Source: Haematococcus lacustris (Eukaryota; Chlorophyta; Chlorophyceae; Chlamydomonadales; Haematococcaceae). Taken from it: a DNA stretch of 64,000 nucleotides. The DNA is taken from assembly GCA_030144725.1 (NCBI GenBank), contig JASKMD010000019.1:1465989-1529988 (forward strand). The letters run 5' to 3'. Shown piece after piece: positions 36,901 through 48,900 of this stretch (position 1 is the first letter of the stretch; each line of letters begins with the position of its first letter). The notes under the pieces were generated by a model, which saw nothing but the letters and a program-made list of their open reading frames with translations, made no database searches and was not told where the DNA came from. The position numbers and the translations under genes are program-made.

Positions 36901-39900
36901 CATGCTGGGCAGCCTGGCGTTGGATGTTGGCCTACAAGGTCAAAGAGTGCAGCACAGAGCGTGCCCTCGTCAGCTAGGTCACCTTGTCCTGCCCTACACC
37001 TTATGCTGACCAGACACCAGCTCTTGCACTGATGGCATGGGCACAGGTGGTGGGGAGGCCCCTGACATGGTGTCTGCAAGCATGCAGCCCCTCAATCCTG
37101 AACACCATTGATGCAACGAGCACATGTGGCTGGCCTGAAGCACTGGCACTGCTGGGCCCTCAGGTCTAGGTATCCATGGCTGCGCCCAGCCACATCCACA
37201 CCACCCCAGCTCACCCGCCGCTGCCAGGCGTAGTAGGCCGCCTCCAACAGGTCGCCATTGCGGCGCTGCCGGATCTGTTCACCCACTCGCAGCGCCTCCT
37301 GCAGACAGGAGCGGTACACTCGCCCTGCTGAGCACTGCACCGCACCTGCCTGGCACTATAATGCAACGATGAAAGGATCAAACGATGCAGAACAGCATCG
37401 CTTTATACTAGTTCTGTAGGATGTATTTGGTACAAGGTAGTGAAAGAGTGAGGAGGATTTGAAGTGGAGGGGAGAGGAAGAAAGGGGAGCGAGTGGGAGG
37501 AAAGGGGCGGCAAGAGAATGGGAGGGGGGTTGGAGGAGTGTAGGGTGGAGGTGAAGTCGCAGTGTATGGTGTGTGGTGTGAAGGCAAGGGGCCAGGGCGG
37601 CCTTACCTTGATAGTGGCCTGCTTCTGCGCAAACACTGTGCGCTTCAGGTTCTGCCCCCTCACGAACCCCAGCCAGCCACGGAACACCCTGGCCAGCACA
37701 CTGTACCGGCTGACCAGGCTGGCCTGCTGCAGCCGCAGCCGCTGCTGTTGCAGGTGCAGCACGCGGTTGTACCAGCCAGCTAGAGCACGTCGCTGGCGTA
37801 GGGCACGCATCAGGGCATGGGCCTGTAGGCAGGTGGTTTGGATACAACACTCAGAGCATGAGCAGAGCCGTCATCTGCAGTCCGTGGTGCATATGCCGCG
37901 TGACCTGTGCTTGTGGAACACATGCTGCATGACCTGTGCAGGTTGATTCTCAATGAACGCCATGATGACGGCAAGCTGACGACGGTAAGCTGTTGGATTC
38001 AAGCGCCCTGTCAGCCTGCGACACTGACCTTGGTCAGCATCCGCCAGTCTTGCAGCGTCCTGACTGTCACCAAGGCTGCCAGCATGTCAGGAAGGGCCTT
38101 GTGCCGCTGCGCCTCTTGGGCAAACTGGCGCCAGCAGTCCAAGGCGCGCCGGGAGGTCAGCATCTTGTTGGCCTCCACACCCCTCGTGGCCACGGAATCG
38201 GACGCCACCCGGTGCCAGGCCAGCCAGGCTGTGTCCAGCAGCCGGCCAAAGTAGTGCACGTCAGCCACGGTCTCCAGGGTCCTGTGCTGCCAGTAGTCCA
38301 GCCACTGGTTGAAGGCGCGAGCCAGCCGGCCATTGCCCCAGTGCCCAAGTGCTGTGGCAATCTTTTCAGCGACCTGTGGGAGGGTGACACATGCATCCTG
38401 CGCACATGGCTGTTTGACAAACTGGGCTGGAGCATGGGCCACTGGAACAGCACCACTGGGCCACTGGGTCAATCCAGGCATGGCCAGCTGGCAGCATGTG
38501 CAGGATAGCTACACATGCATGTGGTGAGGGAAAGGGGTGGATGGTCAGGGGCATGACCTACTGGATCATTGGCAACGTAGCCCCTAGCTGTAGGGGAGAT
38601 CCTATGTGCGCTGAACCTGCTACCCGCCTCACGCTGCTGATCCTCCTACATGCTGATCCTGCTGCCCCGCACCTCACGCTGCTCTTGCACCAGCTCTTGC
38701 CAGGACCGCCAGGCAGCATACAGGGCCTGGTTACGCAGGCGTGCCACCACTGCTGCAGCTGACAGGCCCAGGCGGCGCGACTGCTGCGCGTGGCTGAGCC
38801 AACCGTTGAATGCACAGCTCAGCGTGCGGTGGAGCAGGCGATGCAGGACTGACTGCAGGCAGAACACCAGCTTAGCATGTGTTATGAGCATGAGGTTGCC
38901 TATGTCATAGGCAGATCCCAGGGCCAGCCGCCTGGCTCACATGCCACGTGTATGGGAAGGCAAGCCGAAGCCTATACCTCAGTATTTGTTCACAGTGTTC
39001 AGTGTATGAGGACAGTGTGTCACAGTATGTCTTTCAAGCCTAGGCCAGGGGTGGAGGGGAGCCCTGCAGCAGTACACAGCAGAGAGGCAGGCACTGCACT
39101 GCAGCCGCACGCATCACCTGCACTTTGGCTCTGCGAGAGGCCTGCAGCACAGCCGCCGCCCGCCACTGCCTGAGAGCCTCCAGCTTCAACCTGCTGGCCA
39201 GCCTGGCTAAGACGCTGCGGGCTAGGTGGGAGAAGTGTGCAAAGTAGCGCCAGGAGGCCCAGGCGCTGCGCTGTGTCCGGGATGCCTGGCGGGAGTGGAT
39301 GGCTTGCATGGCCCCCTTCATGTGCCGCAGGTAGGGTGCCAAGGCGGCCCAGAAGGCAAAGATGCGGCGCAGTCGGTACGTGTGCAGGCTGCAAGTGCGA
39401 GCCAGGTTGCATGGGCACACACCGATCATTGCAGCAAAACAGCCATACCAGGCTGGCAATCACATCCATGCTGGGCCTTCATCGCAAGCGTTACAACGGA
39501 GGTGTTAGGTTTAATATTTCAGTACATCATGTATGACTTCGCGTAATGACACGCTAGCTGCCATCTGGGGTGGTTGTCAACTGACATGGGTGGCAATCTG
39601 TACGGGCAAGGCCACTGACCATTGGAGGATGGCGTTGTGGCGCTGCTCCTGCTGCTGACTCTCCACCGTATGCAGTAGCCAGGCAGTGAAAGCCTTGTGG
39701 GCCAGGCCACCAAAGTAGGCAAACACAGCCGTGGCAGTGGCCTGCCGCATGTACTGCGCCTGCTGAGTGCTGAACAGCCAGGCCTCGAAGGCACAGCACA
39801 ATGGCAGCAGGCTCCAGCGCTTCACAGCCTGTGGGCCCACACCAGCGCAATAACACATGCAGGTGACATGCATCTCGTTGCGGCGTGCGGCGTGAAGGTG

Positions 39901-42900
39901 TACAGCTCAGCGGGAGCAAGAGATGTACAGGGCACAGCGATAGCTGGAAGACTTTGCAGTGTCTCTTGGTGTATAGCTGGGCAATGTGTACACACACACA
40001 TACACACATATCTAACCTCATACACTTCTCTGCAGATAGTGTTACAAACCCTCTAACATAACAAGGCGTTTCATGGCTTGGTGGCTGCTGCTACTCACAG
40101 CGTGGCAGGTGTTGGCCAGGTCAGTGTTGTGGTGCAGTGCAGCGTCCACTTGTGCCTGCCACCTGCGCTGCTGCTGCTTCTCAGCAGTCACTGACCTACG
40201 GCGAGCAAGTGACAGGGACAGCGATGGGAGTCAGCAGAACCCTCTGGTGGGAGGCTATTTGGCAAGGCCACTCCATGTTCAAGCGACGTGTCAGCTTGGC
40301 CTAGTCAAAAAAAAAACAATTGTTTTGCCTCACCCGGGTATAGCTAGTACTAGTACCCTTACCACGGTGAAACCCGCTCCGGCCTACTACCCCACCAGCC
40401 AAGCCACCCGTCACCCCACCAGCCAAGCCTGTAAGGCAAGCCAGCCACCAACGCAACAGCCAAGCCAGTCACCAGATGCACCAGTCTGCAGCCAGAGCCA
40501 TAACCCATACTTCTCTCACTGCCATATGCCCCCAACCCACCAACCTCACCCACCTCCAGCCCCGCAGCGCCAGCTCCAAGTGCCTGCCCAGGGCACGCTC
40601 CAGAAGGAGGCGCAGACGGGTCATGCGGGCTGCGTAGCTGCGCCAGCTCTGAAACACGGCTGAGAGGGAGGTGGCTGCCATGCGGGCTGTGGCACGCAGG
40701 AACATGGCCTGCGCCTGGGCTATGGCGCCGCCCTTGTCAAAGGTGGCAGCAACCCAGGTGTTCCAGGCTCGGGCCAGGGCCCTGCCGGGCGAGCAGGTGG
40801 CAATGGCTTGGTGATGAAGATGATTATGTGATAACTACACAGTTACAGCACACATATATACATGTGTAAGGTTACGGCACCTATGTGATGATGTGATGAT
40901 GTGACCATCAGCGTGTGAGCATCACGCAGGCCTTACACCAGCCATGTGCATGGTAAGCTGAGAAAAGGAAGGGGCAATGGCCTGTGTAGATGTGCCCAGG
41001 CTAAATAGCAGGCAGGAGTAAGCAGGTGGGGCCAGGGCAGGATCATGTGTACAGGGTATGCACAGCACCTCTGACATGCGTTGCATTGCCTGAGATTAGG
41101 TGCAGCAAGGCACATGTACAGGTGCATGGGTCGTGGCAGAGGCTGGTGGCTGCAACTGCAGACTTTTGGGGTCTGGAGGAAGAGCTGCTGCTCACCGGTG
41201 GGTGAAGGTTGTCAGGGCTCTGTGCTTGATGGCTTGGAGGTACCTGTGGGTAGGCAGGCAGCAGCATGCAGGCGCCAGGCTGGCAGCCACGTCCAGCAGC
41301 CCCCTGGAGGTGTGGGCAGCTGAGCAGCCTTGCAGCTGAGAGCTGTCAGCAGTGTCATCCCTACCAGCAGCTTCCAGGTCACACCACCTCCACCACAACC
41401 GGCACCACCACCATAACCACCACAGCCATTGACAATGGACAGGCATGATGCTTGCCCATCTACACAGGGGCTTAGCTGGCTCAGCTCCCACCCACATGAA
41501 TTCCAGCCAGCTGTTCCAGGCTGCCAGCAGCGCCTTATTGGTAATCTTTGCCACCACAGCAGTGGCCGCTGCCTTGAGCCCCACCCGCCAGCCAGCAAAG
41601 GCCCGCCAGCTCTGCCAGGCCTGGCTGAGGCCCAAGTGGGACCAGCGCTGCGCCACGGTGAGGGCAGTGATGCGCAGGTGCTGCTGGCGCCTGCACGCCT
41701 GGGACCATTGTGAGAACGCCAGGCCCAGCAGGTTGCCCGTCCACAAGGCCAGGGCAAGGGACAGCTTGGCGGCCAGGCGCCAGGCCAGCAGCACCTGCAG
41801 TCAGGCACCCCATGTAAGGGTCCATTCCAGCATTAGCATATACAGGAGGCTTGCACTGTTGTCAGATGCCAGCCAACAAGGCTACTGTGCTGAATAGAAA
41901 GGAATTGTCCTTGACTTCCGTCTCTGCCTACTGTCAGGTTATTGCAAGCAGTTAGTCGCTTGTGCATCTACTCTTTTGCTGCATGGCATGGCAGGATGAC
42001 GATATGCCAGCATGATGTTAGGTATTGTCCAACCACCAAATGGGTAACAGAGCACATTGATGACACATTATGTTCCTGCATAGCATTGTGTCCAAGCTGT
42101 ATCGTGTGCTCTGGTTGATCTGCATTGCCACACCTCCTTTGCTTTCTTGGTGAAGAAGTGGCTGTCTGCTAGCCTCTTGCGCTGACGGCGCTCATGGTGG
42201 TACTTGAACGCATTCATGCCCTTGGCCAGGCCCTGGTTGGCTAGCCGCACCATGAACTGCAGCAAGCACAACCAGACTGGCTGCTTTGATGACACCATGG
42301 TGACCACAGTTATGCTTAGCCCTACATACAGCCTCCTGCCCACAACCTCCTGCCCACAGCCTCCTGCTCACAACCTCCTCCCCACAGCCTCCTTCCTACT
42401 CGCCCACACCTGCTCACAGCATAGCATGACTTCTCGATGATGCAGCACTGCCTGCCACCAGGCATTCATGGCTACGGCCAGGGCCCGGTTCAACATGTGG
42501 CGCATGACCTGCGCATGCACCAGGACAGCTCCATGAGAGTTGAACTGTGTGCAGGGCACAGCATGTGCTGGTGCGTAGACGTGAAGCTTCCATGCACTCT
42601 ACATGCAGCTGCCCCTTGCTCCTGATGGCCCCACATACTTGGTTTTGATGTGCTCTAATGATGGAGGTCACTGATGCTCGCTGTCCTGCCAGAGGGGCAG
42701 TGGGCAGTGGCTAGGAGGTACGCACCCGCTGCGCTGTGACATGTAGGGCATGGTGAGCTCGCCAGCTGTTCCAGGCCTTGCCCAGGAGGAGGTGTGAGAG
42801 GAAGGCCGCCGCCCTGCTGTGCTGCAGGTCGCCTGACCGCTTCAGCTCCAGCCACTCCACCCAGCAGCTCCACGCGTCAGCCAGGACCTGTGTATCAGCC

Positions 42901-45900
42901 ACAGCCCTCGCTGACCATGACGGACGGAAACGTTCTTAAGACCCATGAAGCACGCCTTGACTACCTAGCACTTTTGCACCTTCTCGTCCTCCTCACTTTT
43001 CAGCGCGTGATGAGAGCAACAAATGAAGTGGGCAGTCAATGAAGAGGGGCGATACTCATTGTACAACCACACGCATCCTTGAACCTTACAAATGAGTCCA
43101 CACCAAGCACTTCGGGCCATGTCAATGGGCAGTCAACACAGACCACAATGCCAAGAATGGTTGGCAGTATGTGGAGGTTGAGTGCCAGGCCGGCCTACCT
43201 GGTACTGTGATCTGGTGATGAGACGGATGCAGCGCATGCGCAGGTCCTGCAGGTACACTGCCTCGGCCTGCCAGGCTGCCAGCGCCCGCTGCAGGACTGT
43301 GATGCTGTGCTTGAGGGCCAGGGTGCTGCCCATCTGTTTGTGCAGTGCATACCACCTGCAGCAGTCAGTGCCAGCAGCGCACAGGGGAGGGTCACGATAC
43401 TGGCAGATGAGACAAGTTCAGAGTGGCAAAATGCTGCAGCTCACAACCATGGCATGCAAGCCTACAAACCATGTGCACTTTATCTTCAGCAAGAGGCCAC
43501 CAGGTTGATCAGTGCACCTCGAATGTAGTATGGGTGGCTGTGTACACACCTCAACGCACTGAAGGCCATCCGAAGGCGGCAAGTCATCCAGAAGTATAGG
43601 GCCCTGACAGCTAGAATGCGCTTGTTGTACACGTACTGCAGGTAGTCACGCCACCCCTGGAAGCTTTGTGCCATTAGATCGCCACACACCTGGTGTCAAG
43701 AGGGCAGAGGGGCAGGGTGTTGCGCACAGCTGGGCAGTTGGTGTGATGATGGCCTTTCCGCTGTCTCCGACGCATCGCACATCCCACCTGGCGGTACACG
43801 AGCGTAAGGCGAGTCTGCAAGTCCGCGGTGGCGCCCACGCGAGTCAGCCAGCCCAAGAGTACGGTACGCAAAACGCGCTGCCTCCAGCCGTGCCGTGCGC
43901 CGCGGGTCTTGCGCTTGCGATGCAGGTGCGCGTGCAGCATTGCGAGTGCGTGGAATGCGCGCCGCTCGTTGACGACTGCCAGGTACACAGCAGTCTTTTG
44001 CCAAACCTCCGCCTGCGGAGTACTGGTGCGTCGCAGTCAGCCGCCTCGCCAGGGGAGTGCAGGTTGTTATGGAGCTGGCAGGCAGCATTTCAACTAGTGG
44101 TCCCTAGTGGTCCGACTCTAATGTAGGCCTTAGTGAGGGACGAGGGGGCTGGTAGGCAGCAATCTCACCTTGTACGCAACGTGGCTTCTCCAGCAAGTGA
44201 ATACACGTGCCATGTTGGTGGTGAGCCAGAACACCAGGGCTGTCTGCAGCTTGGAATGGAGCTGCTGCCTAGCAGTGGCCAACACCTGCCAGATTGAACC
44301 CCCAACATTGAAACACAGCCTTGACAGCCTTGAAGCTTGACAGCATGAACAGCATGGAGCATGGACACTTTGGTGACAGGATCCAACAAATGCATAACAC
44401 TGGGTTCGTGCTAGGGACACATCACATGCGACAAGCTGTGCATCCACACTGGAATGTGTTCCGGCAGGGTGGCAATTGTTTGTACAGCTGGAGGCATGTT
44501 TTGGCAGTGCTGCCTCCCCTTACCTGCCAAGCGTAGAAGGCTGTGCCCAGGCGGCTAGCAATCCAGTGCGCAAGTGCACGCCGCACCCCATCATGCTGCA
44601 GGGATAGGGTCTCAGTGACACGCCGCCACTCACGCAGGATGAGGGCACGGCGGGCTGACTGGCGGCTGCCGAGAAGCAGCACCGCGGCCGCACACTTGTC
44701 CTGGTTACAGCAAGCAGATCAGGGGTGTGGGGGACAGGCACTTGTGGCACTGCAGGGATTCAAGATAAACAGAGTAACTGTTGCGGAAATCCAACGACAC
44801 CTGCAGAGAGTATGGCAACAGTATGACCACGGTGTGAACAGGCCCCTGTCCGCTGCTGAGCCTGCTATGAAGCACCCTAACTCAGAGTATGGGGTTGGAA
44901 GCTGTCACACATTGTCCTGCAGAGACCAAAGGCGACAATGGCGAGCGGGGCAAACAGTCAGGTCAGCTGTCAAGGCATAGGCAATCACCTGGTGTTGCAC
45001 CCACTGGCCCAGCCAGCCAATGAGCGCTGCTCCCAGGAGACGGGTGCTGCGATGTGTGTGAGCCCGCCGCTGTGCAGCCGACTTCAGCTTCCAGTGCTGG
45101 GTGCGGGCGCACCAGCCAGCCAAGGCCCTCGCCTTCTGCTGCACTTCCCAGTGCAGCAACGCCTCCATACGCCGCGTCTTCTTCGTTATGCCACGCGCAG
45201 CAGCTGCCCGGAGCGCGCTCAGCACCGCAGCAGCGGTACGTCGATTGGCTGCGACCCGGGCGATGGATAAGACATGGCGGTGGTCTGCCCGGATCGTCGC
45301 GGCAGCCAACCAAGCCTGGAGCAGGCGCCTGCGGCGAGTGCTGCTCGCGGAGCGCAGGGCAAGGTCACGCCTGTCCCGGCGGTGGTGCTTAAAGCGCGCC
45401 AGGGCTTGCCAGTGAGTGACAATGCGAGCTCCACGGTTGCGGGCCAGAGCAGCCTCGGCGTCTAGCTGCTTTGCGAGCAGAAGGCTGGCAGAGAGGAGGC
45501 GCCGACAAGCCAGGTACTTCAGGCGTGTCACCTCCATTGCGATGATCTGGTCGAAGGCCTGCACCGACAGTGGTGCAGACAATAAGACCAGGGTGCTGCA
45601 ACAGGCTATGGCACACACCCTGTCTAAGGCTGCCACCCAAGAGTGGCATGACCTCACTTTCAGGTTTGCTTGACGCTGGCTCACGCTTGCCCGCCAGGCC
45701 TGGACACACCGCACTGCCACACCAGCCTGGATGCGCTGGGCGTGCTGCGCCGCCAGCTGGGCCTTGGCTTGATGCCGCGCCAGCCATTGTCGCCATTCCA
45801 GCCAAAGGCCCTGCACAAGGTCACCCAGCGTTAGACACCACCAATCTTCCCTGTAAGGAATTGGCATGCTGTGGAACACGTGGGATACCTTTGGAAAGTG

Positions 45901-48900
45901 AAGACATATGTCCACATACATCCATCACCCAGTGACGCCCACATAGCATGGCATAGCTGGCAGGACACATGCCTGACTGCCTTCTCAATGGCAGCTAGGA
46001 AGCCTGCATCTGCAACCTGCGACCTCGACAAGGCCTACCTTGAGCTGCCGGGCCAGGACCCTTGCCGCTTGCTCTATAGCCAAGGCGTGGTTGTCATGCG
46101 CCATGACCACCAGCTGCTGCCAACTCCCCCAAGCTCTTGAGAGGCGCTGGTGCAGCCAGAACCCCAGGGCGTGCTTGACGGCAGCTTGCTTTCCTGCAGA
46201 GATGCACGCCAGCATCAAGAAGGGAAATGGCGTAGGAGTGTAGCAAACGGTCTACCACTATCTCCTGCATGACAGCCTCTGAAAGGAGAAGAGAAGAAGG
46301 AGAAGGGGGGAAGGAGGTCAGGGAGAGGTTAGGGCGTTAGGGAGAGGTTAGGGTTAGAGAGGCAGGGGAAGGAGGTTTGGGAGCTTGCACCTTGCTGGCA
46401 AACCTCCGAATTGGCTTTACACCCTACCTCGTGCCACGGCAACAGCCTGCTGCCAGCTGTTCCAGCTGCGTGCCAGGGTGCCGTTGCTGAAGAAGCTCAA
46501 TGCCTTCCGCATGGCCTGCCCCTCCAGGCTGCAGCAGCACATGAGCTTGCACACACAGGTCACACATCAGATCACAAATGTAGCCTTGCTTGCATCCTCT
46601 GAGCTGCAACAGACTGTGCACTGTGAGTCATCATTCATTGAGTGAGTGCCGAGCGTGGTTACTTTTACAAGCCAACAATCTTGGGCCATGCCATTGACAG
46701 CGCATGCGGCATGGACAGCATTGCACCATGGATGTGTCAAGCTAAGGTCCCCACTTACTAGGCTTGAGCAACATTTTGGCGCAGGCTTGCAAACGCAGCC
46801 GCCAGGAAACGGTTCCGCATTCGCCCCGCTGCTCGTGCCACAACCTGTGTGTAGCGCTGCCGCAGCTGCAGTTGGACCTGCCATGACCGAACAGCTGCAG
46901 AGACCAGCCGGCTGCTTTGGGCTTTTGTGATGGCTTGCCCTGCCACCCGAAGCCTGCATGGCAGTAAGCAAGGAGCTACAATGGATGTGTGAGAGATGGC
47001 CACTATGACATTAAATGCGTGCTGCTTGAGTCCAGCAGCTCAGGGAAAGGTCACCATGCTGGCATTGGCGCTGGGCTTAGGCAGCTGCAGACACCTCTCA
47101 AGAGTGGTGTATGAGAGGGTCCTCACTCTTTCAGGCGTCTGGCTGCCTTCTTCCACAGCAGCAACAGCACCCTGCGTGCGGCAAAGCGATGGTGCTCTGC
47201 AGCGTGCTCCCCTTGCTTCAGGGACTTGGCAGTCAGCTGCTGCCACGCCACAAAGCAGACCTGCAGCACAAGGCATTCGACAAACATGGCCTTCCTGCGG
47301 ACCCAGCCCTTCACTTCAATGATTGTCTTTTTGTGCCCACCCTGATGCCATGATGCCTGTGACGCATGCTTGGGATGTGGAGCCAGAGCATGACAAGATT
47401 AACCCTGAAGTGATGTGGACACACCTCGCTGCATTGTAACGGACTCTGTGCTGCTCGTAGGTGCTGGGGCACTGCTTGACCAACATGGGGGTGCTGTTGA
47501 TTGCCGCAACGCACCTTGGTGCTGTGTCCCATCCAAAACGCCATGGCTCTGGCTCCAGCCGCTGCCTTGGCCACTGTCATGATGAGGTACTGTCGCCAGG
47601 CTCGGAAGCAGCAAGCCATGGTGCGCTGCCTGCTGTGCTGCCCGCTCATGAGGGCGACTACACGGAGTTGCTTGACCCCCTGGGTACGAATATCATGTCA
47701 CCCAGCACGCAAGACAGAAACGGGCGCAGCACACATGCAGGGTAGCACAGCTTCATGTCGCAGGCGTCGCGTGTGTTGGACCATCAGGCATGAGACACTG
47801 TGTTGGCAACACGTTGGCAACATTATATGCTTGCAGCACACAGGGTGAAGCAAGAAGCACCGCGGCCTTGCCTGGCAGAAATCATCATGGAGAGGGAGCG
47901 GCCTGGTGGGCCTGCTCGCTGCCCCTGATGCTGTCCTCAGACAGTATGTGCCATAGGGAGCGTGGCCAGTGTCGTGGAGGTATGAAGCTTGTGCCTCACC
48001 ACTGATGCCCCTACCCACGCCTGGACCCCTCACCTCCTGCCAACGCTGGAAGTACATGGCCGTGCCTGCAGCCTTCCACAGCGCAATGGCTCTGCCTCTT
48101 TGCTCTTGTAGCAGCTGCCTGTGCTCTGCCCAGCGCCGCAGACAGCGCCTGGCCAAAGCCACCTCCCAATACGACACTGCAATCAACCAGTTCTCCACTG
48201 CCCCTTCACGCACTGCGCCGGCAGCATGTGCCTGCGACAGAATACAAGCAGAGCAGGGTCCAAGCGCGAGTGACTGAAGGTGATAGCCAGACCGTTAGTC
48301 ACAGAGTCATGTGGCTGGCCTGAGTCATGTGGCTGGCAGGACATGTCACAGAGTCAAGTGATTGGCACCAGCATCGACAACGCAATATCAGCAGCAGCTG
48401 TGGTGGCCAACCCTGCCTGTGTGAACAACAGCAATGGCAGGCATGATGATGCATAGAAGGACCCTCCACCTGCTGCACAGCACCACGCCAGGTGCGGAAG
48501 CAGCCCAGCACCAGCTTGAACTCGTCTTGCGCGCTATCCTCATCATCAGAGTCCAGTGCCGCACTGCAAGGCATCAGCAGCTGTTTGTGGCCAAGGCGAG
48601 TTCACCTTTTTGAGCATGGCCATCTGACACACACGGGTTAAGACGCTGATCACGAATTGGTTGTGGGGTTGCACTGGTACTCACAAGCGCTGTCCAGTTG
48701 TGTGCTGCCGCCGGGGTCTCAGTGTGCCCGGGATGGGAGAGGATGGCACCTGCACTCGCTCTGGTGCTCTCTGCAGCTCCAGCTGCTGTACCATGCTCGG
48801 CGCTGGCCCTGCTGCAGCTGGCGTGGTTGCCAGCGAGCTTGGCAGCCCAGCAGCTGGCCAGACAGGTATGTCTGTCCCCATGTAGCCGGTCATGGCGTTG

